A stretch of 64,000 nucleotides of DNA from Hyparrhenia diplandra (GCA_015847255.1 JADLZK010001920.1:62001-126000), one strand, 5' to 3'. Positions 10,246 to 24,121 are shown, counted from the stretch's first letter. The notes: generated by a model from the letters alone, not told the origin. Numbers and translations: made by a program.

Positions 10246-11961
10246 AATACATGCATGCATGGAAGGTTGAGTAGGAGTGTGCGCAGGATCGAATTGACTG
10301 CCACATAGATCAACTTTCAAGTGTTAGTAAGATTAGTCTCTCTCAGTGCTCAAAGTTGTACCCATGTTAACACTGCTTTCATAGATGCTGTAAATAAAGA
10401 TGAAAAAGGTTTAAAAGGTTTCAGTACACTGCTTTCATGTCCAAATACATGTTGGTCTATTGGAGGACAAGGCTTATACTCTGTTTATATTTTGGGGGAC
10501 AATGCTTATACTCTGTTTTTAACTTTTTAACAGCTCTCTGTATATAGCTACAGGCTTTATCATTTTTATTTGCAGAAATAGTAATTTTCATTCTTTGGAC
10601 AAGTAGAGCTTATTATGAAGCTTGTCAAGAAACACTGAAAATTTAGCATGTTGTTCTTTTTAAAAAAAAATATTTACAGTTGGGCTTTTGTGGTCATCGG
10701 TGCCTCTGAATATTCCAACTCTTTGCAGGAGAGTCCAAGTAAGGGCAAGTCCAATTGATTGGGCCAGTTGCAAGACATTGGGTGGATATATGATCCAGTA
10801 GCTTGGTCTTCTAGAAGGTGATGCTTCTGTCATGTGAATTTTCCCTTTGGCACACCATTTCACTCTTTGTGGTTTCTTGGTTCTTCTTCTCTAAACTAAT
10901 TCTCTACTCTGTTCAGCTATCCATTCAGACAGAAGGATCTGGTGAACGTACATCATGCTATTTAGCTGACAAATGGCAATAGATTTTTAAAAGCTATGCA
11001 GAAGGTCTGGTGAACGTACATCATGATAAGTTTTGCCTCTGTATAACCAAAGATAAACATATTCTGCCTTCCTGATTGAGTGCTGTGCTGTACTTTTTTT
11101 GTATCTATTATACTTTTTTCCCTAGTCGCATATGCTTTGCACGGTTGATGCATCACCGTCAAATGAAACATTCCTTTGGCTGTATATAAGCACTAGTTAG
11201 TTGATCAGGTCAGTGGGTGACAGAATAGATGAAAATATTTCAACATCTTTGGATTTGTATTAATTGCATTATTGGCTGAATAAAAAAATAAACTGCATTA
11301 TAGGCCACTGTTCTTTGGACCTCAGATCTTCACAAACATACCAAGAATTGAGCCTCTTGCTTAATCAAATGGGCTACTGGAGCTCAAACTTCATTTTTTA
11401 CCGATGTTTTATATTCCATATCAGCATGCTTAGAGTATCTACCTTGTTTGAAAGAATTGCTTGATCAAATGGACTACTGGAGTTACCGAATTAGCATTCA
11501 GGTTGTTTGATAGAATGGTATTCTACATATTCTTGGTTAGTGCATCTCAAATTTATTTTAAAACATACTTAATTCATACAGTAAAATCAAAGTTAACACT
11601 GATAATATTGCCAGAGCAAAGTTCTGCTACATAATCAGCTTCCTGAAGATGAATTTGATTAAAATCTAGTTAGTGTGTTTGATGTGTCTCTCCAGCTTTT
11701 CATTCATTTAACTCGACATCCCCCAATTCAGTTGACTTTGTTACTTTCTTGGATCCTGACATTTGAAAAGGACATGTCAACTGATTGCAGTGATTGTCTC
11801 ATGGTTGCCCTGAAACAGAATGCAAAGTAAACAATGTTTTGTTAGAAATAGCCTGAAGGACAGAATTCTTACTGTTTCAGTAATTGTTTCTAGACATTGT
11901 CGTCCAGTTGCCATTCATTGCATGTTCTCCTATCATTTCTGCATATGAGAATGATTGCGCT

Positions 11962-12057
11962 CATGCAGTTGCCATTCAGAATCTTGTTACTAGTTACTAG
12001 CAGGTGGGCCATGCAGTTGCCATTCAGAATCTTGTTACTACTTACTATCAGGTGGGT
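11962..12057. repeat. 48-bp tandem duplication
   Basis: Two adjacent copies starting 'catgcagttgccattcagaa' at 11962 and 12010, nearly identical. Confidence 0.85.
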
Positions 12058-13136
12058 GAGATGACCATAAATCACTTTTATGATTTTGCACTTTAACAGA
12101 GGACATGTTTTAGTATAAAATGCAAGGAGCAGTGAAACGAAACATACGTACCTTCTAATTGAGCTCAATTCTGACCGTTTCTCTTGCAGAATTTGCACTT
12201 CTTCACAAGGGATGATTTTACATCTGTTAATCTCATATCTCTTCAGTTATTGACATATGATTAATTCAGATTTTTTGTAGGCAATATTGCTCTTGCAAGG
12301 GTCTTGGACAGTAGTGTAATTTTCACAACAGGCAAAACTGAGGTTAAAATGTCTATCTGAGCCAAAATGTACCTCTCTTATTATGATTCTGCATACTTAG
12401 TATTATATCTTGATTTATTTGTTGTATTCATTTACAAAAATTGGCGGGGCCTGCAGGACGCTAAGTTGTTTTCCTCCCCTACTAATATAACCTATTGTAA
12501 ATTGTTTTGTAAACTGATATAGTTTGCTCCTAGCACAAGGACTTCTTCAACAGTATAAAACATCATAAAAGTGCTAACATTTTTGTGAACACAGTTTGTC
12601 AGTGCCAAATCAGCACTTCTGTTAATATTCATGAGCAGAAAAATAACTAATGTTCAGATTATTAAATGGAATATCTTGATTTTGTTCCGCGCCTCAACTA
12701 GTTTTCTTATGTTTAGAACAGTGTTGAAAGAAAATTCCAGTTACAATGGCCTTTTTTTTTTCTTTTGCTGTTACTAGTTGTGATGTCACATCACTTCACT
12801 TTTGCAAGTCACACAAACTGCTGTTGGTGAAGTTGTTTCGTGTGCAGGATGGTAATGGAACACAAAACCTTTGAAATTTCTTACACTAGTCTGGACCAGA
12901 CGGATGTGAACTGATGGTTCTGCTTGGCCTGTCAATAAGCATCAACAGCATACAAGTGGCGAGTAAACTGTGCTCAAGAAGACCAGTGGCCAAGAACTTC
13001 AATTGGTAATTGGTAAGGCTCAGGCTTACCTGATCAGTGATTATGATGACTGAATCATGTGTGAAATGCATTTTTTTTTTTTTTTTGAGAATAATGAAAT
13101 GCATTTTGCTTACATGCTAAGTCGAGTAGCTTATCT

Positions 13137-13880
13137 TTCCTCGCTATTACACGAAATTCTAGAAGAACAAGGAAACAAAGAATAAAGACCCTTGCTGGTC
13201 CACAATCTAGACCTCCTTTTTTGATGGATGAATCTGTTTGAACCTTTTTTCTGTTCTCCTCTGTTTTTGTTTTGTCGCTACCCTATTGAAAGAACATAAA
13301 AAACTCACAACCTTATATGTAAATGGTAATTAGTTTGGTAAAAGTAAACTATCCCACTGTTCCTCGATAAATCAACTCCTAGTTTTCTGGAATTCTTTAT
13401 GTTTAACCGAATTTATAGAGAAGAGCAAATATTTATGACAAAAAATAAGCACTATGCAAATATTTTATTTTGTATCTAATCTGAAATAATAATTTGGTAT
13501 CATAAATCTTTGCACTCTTTTCTATAAATTTGGTCAGATAAAAAATAACTTAAGACAATTCTGGGAATTGATCTATTCAGGAATTGAGGTAGTCTGTGTA
13601 ACTAAGGATGGTCATTCACTTGTCTGCATCTCATCAGCAGGACAACACTAAGTTTTCTTTGCTATTACACAATACTCTTCTTTTTTGAACGAATTATTAC
13701 ACGATATTCTAGAAGAACAATCCAACAATGGACAGAGACCCTTGCTGGTTTAATCGACATGTTTGGACCCTTTTTTTTTATTGTTCCCTCGGTTTCTATT
13801 TGGTATCCTATGATGATATTAGAACTTAGAAGCATATTAAACTTTACTAGCCCAAAACCTTGTGTATTCTTGTCTAATCC
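13137..13880. repeat. Pair of diverged direct repeats about 530 bp apart
   Basis: The blocks at 13137-13320 and 13662-13880 share 'attctagaagaacaa' and 'gacccttgctggt' in the same order and spacing, followed by similar T-rich text. They are copies of one non-coding sequence whose origin I cannot tell. Confidence 0.65.
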
Positions 13881-14969
13881 AACGTGTTTATCGACAGATT
13901 ATATATATACAAGTTGGGACGGCCACTCAATTGTTTGTACCTCTTCAGCAAGCATTAAGAGCAGCACCTCATCCTGATGCATTCTTTTCTGCCTCTTGAA
14001 GAGGCTAATGCGTCTTGGTCAAGGAATGTACGCATGTACATGTACACACTGACAAGAGCAGCATACCGACAACGCAATAGACAACATCTAAAAGGTATGT
14101 GCTACTTAACTACTAGTCTGAGTGAGTGCACAATATCTATTCAAAAGGTTAATGATTACTTAAAACAAAATTATCGATACCTTCTTTTTGTGCACTAGCT
14201 TAAATGCATAATAGGTCCAAATCGGCAAATCAACCGGACCCAGCAAATCAGTATCCTGCTGCCATATGCAAATATATATTGAAATCAAAAGCTCTGACGA
14301 CCATTGGTGTTTGTTCAAGGACATTGTTTCCTTTAACAAAGGGGAGAGCTAGCTAAGGAGACGAAGATAATGCATAAAACACAAGGATGGCGGCAAAGGC
14401 TGACCAAACAGCACTCTCGATCGGCTTCTTCAAAGTGCAGAATTATAAAAGCTGATTAGCCTGCAGAAGGTACATCCAACAGGAAAAATAAAATCAAATC
14501 CACATACATACATATAGGACATAAGTATAACCATATATACATATATATAAACATTCTGGTGTGGCAGTACTACCTTACTTGCATTACTAGTATATTTATA
14601 TTCTTGTTTTGGAGTGTGGGGTTAGGTTAAAGGGTGCGAAATCGCGGTTCCAATGCATCAAGGGGGAGGGAGGGAAAGGGACAAGATACCAGAATAAATT
14701 GCTGAGGACACCATGATTGAGCTGCAAGGAACGAACGAAGCACATTGTGTGGTGTGGCCTGCAGAGGCCTGAGGGTGAGGGATGGTACAGTGCAATAGAC
14801 TTCACCTCTGCCCCGTGCCAAAAGCAACGCCCCCTTTGTGATGGCTACCGGCTCTCTACTACCCCCTGCCTATTTCCTCTCCTCCGGGTGCGTTTTGCAT
14901 AGGAGCCCTGCACCTGCAGCAGCCACATTTGTTTGCTCCTAGTTCAGGTTCCTCCCCCTCTCTGCAGGG

Positions 14970-15446
14970 ATGGGGTGGCTCCACTCCCTCTTCTCCCCTC
15001 TTAGGAGGATGTGGGTGAGGGCGCATTCCGAGCGCCGCAACCGTAAGCACTTCTACTACCTAGTTTATCCCTCTGTCTGCCTATCTCTCTGCCTCTGATC
15101 ATGATCATCCATCATATTCATATCATATCCTGCAATTCGTTCGGTCTTTGTTGTGATCATTCTGCATTACAATTTGAAACATCATTCGTGTTCTTTATGG
15201 CCGGCCGGCCTTCCTTCCTCGTTGCTTCTGAACATTCATGTATACTTGTACAATTTGACATGATCGATGCATTGCTTGCAAGGCGTGGTAAACTTAACTG
15301 GGTGGCTTTGATTTTGCTTGGCAGGGAGGGGAATGCACATCCTGTACAAGGACGTGCAGTCGTGCCAGGACGAGGACGTGCACGTTCTCTGGTCCATCCT
15401 CATCGACTCGCACCGCCACCCGGCTGTCCTCAAGCTCAAGCTCTGA
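14970..15446 (+). CDS. Small conserved plant protein, 64 residues, two exons
   Basis: Exon 1 is 14970-15042 and exon 2 is 15325-15446, with a GT (15043) to AG (15324) intron. The joined frame is 65 codons including the TGA stop. The N-terminus MGWLHSLFSPLRRMWVRAHS and the central block ILYKDVQSCQDEDVHVLWSI are the two parts I associate with a small, widely conserved, uncharacterised plant protein family. The N-terminal part is hydrophobic and basic. The central 'SCxxEDVHVLWSILxxS' block is the most conserved. No signal peptide or known domain is obvious. The start is the only ATG giving the conserved N-terminus. Function is unknown. The frame is intact and both splice sites are canonical, so it is probably a functional gene. 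A 5' UTR intron is possible (acceptor-like ctctctgcag just before the ATG). Confidence 0.8.
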
Positions 15447-16640
15447 ATGAAGCTCAGCAATGGCGCCGTGTAGTACCTATTTATGTGGGGGTACAGTACT
15501 TGTCCTCCCATCCTATCCTTCAGTACTATCTATGGTTTGTCGTCTTTGATGAGGGTACTCAACTCGCTCATCGGCCATTGCCGCCGCCGCCGTCTTCGCA
15601 TTCCAAAAACGAAGGAAAAAAAAAAACTCAGAGGTTGGAGAAGAGGTTTCTATGCTTGTTGTGTGATGTTTTCCTTTTGTTCTTTTGCATCTTTCTTTGA
15701 GGTTGAGATGTCACCTTTGTTTGTGTTGGGCTTGAAAAATGAGTGTGAGGTTGAGCTCTTTGTACATAGACACATACAACTTCTTGCTCAAGTGCCTTAC
15801 CTTAAATTCCATGGTACTGTACAGTTGTGTGTATTTGTGTATGTGTATGTGTATGGAGCCATGGAGGCTGCTGGTTGTTAGAGTGTATCTGTCCCTGCTT
15901 TTTGGTCACATTATTTTTTTTAAAGAAATTGCCCTGTCAATTTCTTGGTGCCCTGACCTGCCTTCATTTTCTCACGCACCAATGGCTGCCAAGTGGTCCT
16001 TCTCATTTATTTTGGACTAGAATATATGCAGGTTTTTAGTGTATCGATCAAGGTTCTTCTATACAATCCAGAAAGAGTCGTAGTAGTCCAAGACAGTTTG
16101 GGTTGTATTTGTTTATTTTATTTTATCACGAATTGCCAGGACAGAAATAAATATCTTTCAGTGGAATCAGCCGGCTTGCCGACACTCATATGTATATGTA
16201 TGTATAGCCGTATGTATTTGGAGCCAAAAGCAGGTATCACGGGTTACCTTTACCTCTGGAGGAGTTGTTGACGAATGTTTAGTTTTTTTATATGTTTGAT
16301 TGATCATATATTACCTTATCTTGGAAGACTTGAGATTCAACTATAGTTTCACCTACCTACCAAGATATTATTTTTACAAGCTTATTATTTTGGTTCGTTC
16401 ACTTTGCATCAGTAACAATTCGTGAAAAGGTTTACACCTGACCTCTGTACAGGTGAAGAAAAGGTTTACACCTGCTTGCACCATACATGGCCCTTGAGTG
16501 ACGAATTTGCCCCTGACAAAAAAAAAAAGCCTAGCATTTACTCTGTCTTTTAAAATAAACGTACGTTTGATTAATTTTATTAAAAATTATATCTATGAAT
16601 AAGTTTATATCATAAAAAACATATGCTACGTTAATCTGAT
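15447..16640. other. 3' flank of the small-protein gene, no further gene seen
   Basis: The first few hundred bases are probably 3' UTR. A GT-rich microsatellite-like tract lies at about 15822-15853. No other gene or bounded repeat is seen. Confidence 0.45.
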
Positions 16641-16643
16641 GAT

Positions 16644-17620
16644 GAATGCTAAGGTACACCTTTTTTATCTATTAGGAGGTAATATCTCAAATCGATCCGA
16701 ACCGTTGATTTATTACAATTTAATGAATTACTAAATAAATTAACAAATTGAAAAAAGGAAAAAAAAAACACATCCCCTTTCACGGGATTACATCCCGGCG
16801 GCCTGCATGCCTGATTCCCACTAATCACGCGTCTTCTTCTGCTTTTTTTTCCCAACCACACGTACAGCAAGGAAAATGGGAGCTTTATTTTGCATTGTCC
16901 GAATTTGTATGAATTCAAATTTAAATCAATAAATAGTACTATCCGAATTTGAATCCACATATATTAATTCTATCCACCCTATCTTACAACACAATTTTCT
17001 ATGATAATATCATTTTTTCATTTAACAAAATGACCAAAACAAAAATTGTACATCTTGATAAGTTCTACAACTTTTATGTTTATGACTTCTCGAAATGATT
17101 TGATGTTTCAAAATGTTGTTTGAAGTCATCATTTTTAAATTCAAATTTTCAAATGTTTACAACAAAATATGAGTAAAGTAATAGTAGTAAGACCACAATA
17201 ACTTGAGAGACCATGATTTTAGATTAGGAAAAAAAAAACATCACATTTGAAGTTAGTATGAGTGAGAAATGCTAGATACAAGTTTTAGCTATGGATTAAA
17301 AGAGAAATATGTGTTCTTCCTCACTTCAACTTTCTCCAATATGGATTTACATCCGGCGGCATATCCCACGCCAATTGATAGAACCACATTAAAAGATCTC
17401 AATATTGAAGCACGTCATCACCCGTTTGCAATATGGAACCGCATTTACAGATTGTGCATGCACGCATGCACGTCATCACCCGTTTCCTTATTTACCCTAA
17501 TTTTATATAAATTAAAAATTAAGTAAATACTATTACCTCCTAGAAGGTAATAGATGATCGTGACCGTTAGATCAGAATAAATGGACGGTCTATGGTTATT
17601 TGGGAGTACCGTAGCAATTG
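16644..17620. mobile_element. Copy A of a 0.9-1.0-kb non-autonomous DNA element
   Basis: The left end (aatgctaaggtacacc, then ttaggaggtaatatctcaaa) and the right end (gaaggtaatagatgatcgtg ... ggagtaccgtagcaatt) match, in reverse orientation, the two ends of the element at 37146-38031. The interiors are AT-rich and diverged. It has no transposase. Flanking target duplication is not clear (gttaatctg and gttagtatt share 6 of 9 bases), suggesting an older insertion than copy B. The family is assigned from copy B, whose 9-bp duplication suggests Mutator-like. Confidence 0.65.
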
Positions 17621-18855
17621 TTAGTATTTTTTTGTTACATATTTTGTCTCCAACTTAAAAAGTTGACTCCTCAAATAGCTAGATATTTATGCAGTTATTT
17701 TGGGACCAATGGAGTATGTCTCAAATGAATGCTTCTAAAATTTGATCCAAGTTATGTTATTCTAAATTTAAATAAATATGAATAAAACACGTCATCTGTA
17801 GTTATTATGATTCTAAATAGATACACTATAAAAATATAGTTTTATTGGTATCATAAATATTAGCATATTTTTTTAAAAAAAATGATCCAACTGAAGATGA
17901 TGGGCTTTATTTGATAAATGATATCATAAATATTAGCAGTTCTTATAAATCTTTGATTGAAGATAATAATTTGACTTAGCACTGTAAGACCTTTTTATGA
18001 GATCGAGAATGTCATAGAAGTCTAGAACAAATCATCGAAAATGTCTTGAAATTTAGGTGGAATGTCTAATATGAATCCATCTTTTGGCCACAATATGATG
18101 TTGAATGAGGGATATTTTTGGTCCTGTAAGAATCATAAATCTCCAATAATATGGCGAGAAATAGATATTGTAGGGACAGGACAGAATCTAGGGACTCCCT
18201 CTTTAAATTCTAGACCTTTAACTTCTCGCAAAATCTAGCTGATGCACGTCACCCGTAATGCCCTTCTTAGTGCTAATTCCTTCCTTTTTTAAATTCTACT
18301 AATTCACCTCAGTTACTTGATTTGGGTCCTGATATTTACTGGGTCCATAATGGCAAGCTAAATATAGTAGTTCTATAAAATGAAGCCATGGAGTTAAAAA
18401 AAAAAAAAAAAAAACTTTGAACTATTGATGAAGCATGGTTAAAAAAAACTGAATTATTTCATGGATACATGACACAAAATTATGAATTATCGTTACAATA
18501 TTGGGTGGCAGTAATTCGAATAAGATCGAATAATATGCTTGATATTTATGTGGAGTATTCGCTACTTCGTGGGCAAGAGATGACATCAGGAGGTCCTGTC
18601 TGGCCGGTCTGGTAAGCATCCTGGTCACTGGGAAGTATCACAAAGAAGAGTCAGAAGGGCATCTCTTTGTGAACGCATAATTCTGACATTAGCTATATGA
18701 AGCAGAATATGTGCTGATCGATCATAACATTCAGACAGCAAGAATGGCAATATTGCCCATGTATGGCAACAAGGTTGACGGATTAGGAAGAACAACATGA
18801 AATTTGATCATGGTGATAAATAAACAGCTTTATTAGAATTTTTGTTCAGCTCAGT
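17621..18855. other. No gene seen; old MITE-like traces
   Basis: AT-rich sequence between copy A and the 3' end of the SurE gene. The words around 17650-17720 ('gactcctcaaatagc', 'gggaccaatggagtatg') resemble a decayed Stowaway. The last few hundred bases are likely the 3' UTR of the minus-strand SurE gene. Confidence 0.4.
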
Positions 18856-21800
18856 TCATCCTAATCTGCTTCTAGAAAAAGAAGGGCCAAGAGAAGAGAA
18901 ATTGTCAACCAGACGTGAGACGCAAGCTTTGAAGTAGGGTATGGCATCTGGTTCTGTGCGGGAAAGAGCACCCAAAGGAGTAACAGTGATCTGGAATAAA
19001 CAAGATATACATATTAGAAGATATGTTCTACAAGAAAATGGAAGTCGTATTAGCTAGGTCATTCTTACATATCCATCAACTAGGGAATTGTGGTCCGTTT
19101 CCTCTCCTTCCACTCCATTGGAACTTCTCCCCACAATCTGTATGGAATTCCAGCAACAAAAACTGTTATGCATTAACTCATCCATTTTAATTCGTAACCT
19201 TGAGATATTTTAGTAACATAAAAGTGGAACAACAAAATGTCCAGAGATCCACCATGACATAGACAAACAGCTATCATTTATGTATATAGGTACTCCCCCA
19301 TTTATAAAACTGTGTAATATCAATATCAATAATGCAACACCCATCTTAATAGCTTAAAATCAGGCTACATCAGACCATTATGTAGAACATCAGAAAAGTG
19401 AATAGAATGATCAATGGAATTCTAATGTTCTGGGCCACAATGGTTTTCTGCTTCGTGTAATTGTCTGCGATACTTTTGTAACCTCCTTGGTTGCGGTTTT
19501 TAACAAAATTTTCAGTAGAAGCTCTTGAGCCTCTCCTGTTCCTCAAAAAAAAAAAAAAAAAAAAAAGGTTTTCATCTTAAAAAACTATTTTTCTTAAAGG
19601 CTATCTATCAGTGGAGTTCAGATGTGATTTGCAGATTAGCATGAAGTTTGGAAATCTTAACTTACCACTCTCTTAAACAGTAGATCATTTTCTGAAGTAA
19701 CTAGTTCGCTATCCTTTTCGCCATCAACATCCATGTTCGCTGTCTGGTAACTTTCTACCGCAGGCTTCTTGTAAACCGTTTGCTCCCAACCAATTCTGGC
19801 CATATATGTTCCTTGTTTTGTAATTTTGTAGCCCTATAGACGACAAATTAAAAAATATATATATTTAGATGGTCAATCTGTTCATAAACAAAAAGCTGGC
19901 ATATGTATTTTAAAGATTTTCTAGAGGAAAAATGCATTAACATTGAACAATGAGTGAAACTCAGCAAAATTATCAAAATCTTGGACTTTGACAGGTCCTG
20001 AGCACGGCTCCATAGTTCCTGAGTGTATTTAGATTTGCTTTCACTATACAAGTTTTAAAATTTTAATCCAAAAGTATAGTTCAGATCACTGTTGGAGATT
20101 TACCTTGTGGTGTGCAGCATCTGTAGGTACATCTACATTCAAGAATGATCCTTGAGGATAAGTTCCATTCTTGATCTCAGTTACGATAGCATTTATCAGA
20201 GGCATGCAGACCTCTGCAGACACCTTGAGGTCATTGACACTGCTCTGACCTGCGACCCTGTACAATTGGGAGACCAAACAGAGTTCACTTTTTGAATGAC
20301 TTGCACAGATTCAGCAACTGGAAGGACTTGGCTGAGAGTTGGTATATCCAAATATTAAGCATATGTCTACATCAGAATCGACTTTTAGGGTTTTCATAAA
20401 TGAATACAAGTAGAAGTTATATGAAATCTGCAGCTCTGACATCTACTGAAATTGCAAGCTTTAGGTATTCATATAATCAGAACATATAGGATTATTAAAG
20501 TTGACATGAAACTGTAATTAGTTCAATTTCCTTAGAAGAAGAAATTATTCCACATTCGCGCACACAAAAGTTAGTCATCGCTCAATCCATTTTCTAGATC
20601 AACCATTGGCCAAACAATTGGCTTCCCAAAAAGGGGAAAAAAAGGACAATTAGGAAGCTTGTATCACCAAATATCAAAATCTACAGTCATTGGTCAATCC
20701 ATTTTCTAGATCAACCATTGGCCAAGCAACTGGCTTCCTGAAAGGAACAAAGATAATTAAGCAGCTGGTATCACCAGATATCAATCAACTTCATCTATGA
20801 TAGAAGTACTGTGTTTTATAATTTAGATTGTATCACACCATCTACCAAACACTTCAAAGGATTCAACAGAAAATGAAAGCACACAACAGAGCATGTAATG
20901 ATTGTTAACCATCTTTTTAAACTTTACGGTTCATTTTACTTAAGAGGACTTTGATCCCAACATGATATACAACAGTAAATAGCATATACTCAAGTATGGA
21001 TGTAACAATCATTGAAGCCAGTATTCTTATGGTTTAATCAGCATTAATTAGCATATCTTCGTATAGATGATTCTTCATTCACATGAGATGTGCAGCTCTA
21101 CAAAGAATGAAATTTTATATAAACATAAAGATATTTTTGTCACCAAATAACAAGCAGCTGTCTCCTTTCAAAAAAAAAAAAAAAAAAACGGTTTTAACAC
21201 TGCAGATGAAAAACTTTGCATACCAATCATATGACATAGCTATTGCAGGAATCCCATATAAGAATGCCTCCCTAGCACCAGCAACTGTACCAGAATAAAT
21301 GCTGCAGATTAAAGGCACAAAAACACTCATGAGTCATTGCTATATACATACATTTCTTTCTGAACCTAAAACCAAAAGTAATCTAATTAGTTGTTGCAAT
21401 TTCCATTATATAATAATTTACAGGACTTCAAACTCTAGTAAATATTTAAGACCATGTCTGTACCAACAGAGATACTTACACATGGTACCCACAATTGTTT
21501 CCAATGTTGATTCCACTAAGTACCTGCATTATGGATCATACAGAATAGAATGGGGCTCAAGTATTAGTCATGGCAGACTAGAGTTGAACAAAGAAACCAT
21601 TAGTAATCAGAGTTTAAGTAAAAGAACAGAATGAATTTCTGATGCATGTGCATCTATGAAGAAACTTCAAAGTTCAAACTCACCAGATCAGGAACCAAAC
21701 CATCAAAGAGTTTTCCAGAGATGCCTAAAGACGCACAGTCAGCAGGACTCCCTGTCATTGTCAGGAGATCAGCATCAAGTGATGTCTTTGAAAATAATGA

Positions 21801-23251
21801 GTCCAAATGTCTTATATGGGAAAGCTCGTATGCAATAGGTTGATCGAATAGGTTACTACAAAAAAAATAGGTTGATGGAATCAATGACAAGCAAACCTGA
21901 AACTCCAAATGCTGTAGCACCCGTTATATCAACACGTTTACAGCGGAGTGCAGCGCCATGAGATGCAGTGGCTCACACCTGATTGGTCTCTGCATTTTGA
22001 TGAGAAGTAGACAAAAATAAAAAAGAGTTAGGAAGAGGATTAGTACCATAGGATGAGCATGACCCTTGGCCAACAACAATTAATTACAGACCAAAGACAG
22101 TTTTTCATTTTTCACGCAAATAAATAACAACACTCATTATTTTTCAGATTCCTTCTGAGCGACCATGTTTATAACAAGGTTATTGAAGGACAAATCAGCA
22201 TTGCAACTTAATGAATCATGATTGCATCTCTTTTTTTTCCCCAGGTACACCCATACCATTGCCTTCGCATCAAAGCAGTCCCACAAAGGCACTTTTTATT
22301 GAAAACAACTCGGCATGGTGCACTTGCATCTAGTAATATGTTTAAGACCATGTATGTACCAACAAAGCTGTCTCCTTTCCACAGGACTGATTCTATGTTG
22401 TGCAGACAGCATCTAGGAAAGCTGATGCTCCCAAGCTGCTTAAAGTATTTATTTGTTTCTTCCAAGCTGCTTTTTAGATTAATCATATATACGATGTGAT
22501 GTTCACTGTTTCATTTTTATTATTAAAAAAAAATAGCCATACCGAAAAGACCTCCACACCAAACATGGCAGGAAACAAAGATTAATTGACAAATTGCGAT
22601 TATCATCCCCAAGCTTTTCTTTTCCGTTTCGTAATTTGTTTACAGCAAAATTAGCACCGACGATTTCATACCAATGATCAACAGGAGAACATCAAGTAGC
22701 CACGCCATAGTGTGCCAAAAAAAAACACTAGCCACGCCATCTGCTGCAGACACATACAAACATTACGCAAGAAACTATTTATTTTATTTAGAGAATAGAT
22801 GACACTTCTTCTCTAAACAGAAACTTGTTATCCCCCAACCAATTCCTCTGCTTCGTCTCCTGGTTGAGAATGCCACAAAAGGAGAGATGAAAAAAATCCC
22901 CCCCTCACAATTCCTGTTCGTTTTCCACGCCTACAGCCGCCTACTACATCCATCCTCCGGAGGCAAATCAATCTCCTAATCTACCACAGAATCCACGCAA
23001 GGCGCCACCGATCAAACAACCAAGAAAGCAAGGAATCGCAAGGAAAGGAGCGAGTAGCAGCAGATGGGGAAGGATCGCGAGGTGAGGGAAGGAGGGAGGG
23101 CAATCGCGTACGTGTCGGGCGCGCAGACGAGCACGCGGTATCGCCCCGCGGCGACGAGCTGGTCGACGAGGAAGCGGAGCCCCGGCGCGTCGATCCCGTC
23201 GTCGTTCGTCACCAGCACCACCGGCGCCGCCGCCGCCGCGGTGGAGTCCAT
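18856..23251 (-). CDS. SurE-type 5'/3'-nucleotidase, 9 exons, one small frame break
   Basis: Exons in order on the minus strand: 23251-23112, 21989-21897, 21751-21684, 21523-21480, 21301-21224, 20257-20104, 19833-19666, 19137-19069, 18990-18856; all introns are GT-AG. The corrected product is about 316 residues. SurE proteins are metal-dependent phosphatases that remove phosphate from nucleoside monophosphates. The metal-binding VTNDDGIDAPG motif (D17, D18) is in exon 1, the conserved Ser follows in DTDQS at the exon 1/2 junction, and the Asn-rich SGINIGNNCGYHV is in exon 4. Exon 6 gives SVNDLKVSAEVCMPLINAI and exon 7 MARIGWEQTVYKKPAVESY. Exon 2 is 93 nt where phase requires 95: two bases are missing near 21945-21950, after ISWR and before AALRCKRVD, putting a stop in frame. 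Every other exon keeps phase, so a sequence error or very recent lesion is likely. Confidence 0.88.
19449..19566 (+). mobile_element. 5'-truncated LINE 3' tail in a SurE intron
   Basis: The segment ends in a run of about 23 A (19544-19566) after text typical of grass LINE 3' ends ('agaagctcttgagcctctcc'). It is flanked by ggttttc at 19442-19448 and 19567-19573, a possible 7-bp target duplication. It lies in an intron of the minus-strand SurE gene, in the opposite orientation. Confidence 0.5.
20579..20800. repeat. ~114-bp tandem duplication in a SurE intron
   Basis: Both halves carry 'tcaatccattttctagatca' then 'ccattggccaa', starting near 20579 and 20693. They are about 85% alike. Non-coding. 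Confidence 0.8.
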
Positions 23252-23442
23252 GCGAGCCGAGACTGCGAGCGCGGCACGGCACGGGGATAGGGAAGCTTTT
23301 TCCGTTTCCGTTGGCGGCCGGCCGCTGCTCCCGTTCCGTTCGTACGGGTTTTTTAGGTCACCGGAGTTTTGGGAGTGATGAGGTGGCACCGCGCCTGGTA
23401 CGCTCCGTGAGATATTTGTGAATCTACTTGAGAATTACTTAA

Positions 23443-23858
23443 TTCATCCCCAATCATAAGATGTTTTACTTTTTTTTTTAACACACTGAGTTTGACCATT
23501 TATCTTATTTAAAAAATATGTAAAATATCACTTCGTGGCTTGATTTATTAATAAAAGTTTTCAAGAATGACGAAAATTGTCTAAGTTTGCAAAAGTTCTT
23601 TTAGTAAGATTGTTAGGATTAATCAGCATTAATTATTAGTGATCAGTTCGGGATAATTACCGTCATTAGACGGTAACTACTTAAGCTCTTTCGGGCACAA
23701 ACATAGGAGGCAAGACATCTTTTGGGCAACCACCCAACATGGCCTTGTGTGTATTCTAATCACTTAAGTGATTCGACAAACACATCTTCCACTTTTGTTC
23801 AACAAACATGAGTTGGAGTAAGAAAAGTCAAACGTCTTATAATTTAGGGTGGAGGAAA
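23443..23858. mobile_element. Stowaway-like MITE with an internal insertion
   Basis: The left end 'atccccaatcataagatgtt' and the complement of the right end 'cgtcttataatttagggtgg' match along about 25 bp. The middle (about 23610-23810) looks unrelated to the ends and may be a second insertion. Exact limits and target duplication are uncertain. Confidence 0.5.
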
Positions 23859-24121
23859 TATTAAATTGATAGTGACATATATTTCCATGATATATAACAT
23901 ACAAATGTTGATAATATTTTTGTACAAATAATTAAGTTTTGAAGTGTTTTCCTCCTCATAAAACAGATGACAAGCAATTATTTTGGTCAAAAGAGTGGCT
24001 TTTAATCAAAATTTTAAGTTTTATAAACGTCTTTTCGTTTTGTAACGACGTAAAGAAACCGCAAATTAACTTTTTTTTTCAAATCAAATCAAAATAAATA
24101 AAAGACTACACCTTTCTATTA

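Larger units (their letters stand above)
10250..14960. other. 4.7-kb gene-free stretch with local duplications
   Basis: This is AT-rich intergenic sequence. I looked for exons flanked by splice signals and found none that match a known family. It contains a 48-bp tandem duplication (11962-12057) and a diverged direct repeat (13137-13320 with 13662-13880), listed separately. The last few hundred bases (from about 14540, where 'tatatataaa' occurs at 14542-14551) are probably promoter and 5' leader of the small-protein gene that follows. Confidence 0.5.

Noticed and set aside
13900..14100. Short plus-strand frames
   Set aside because: AT-rich with no conservation that I recognise and no splice context.
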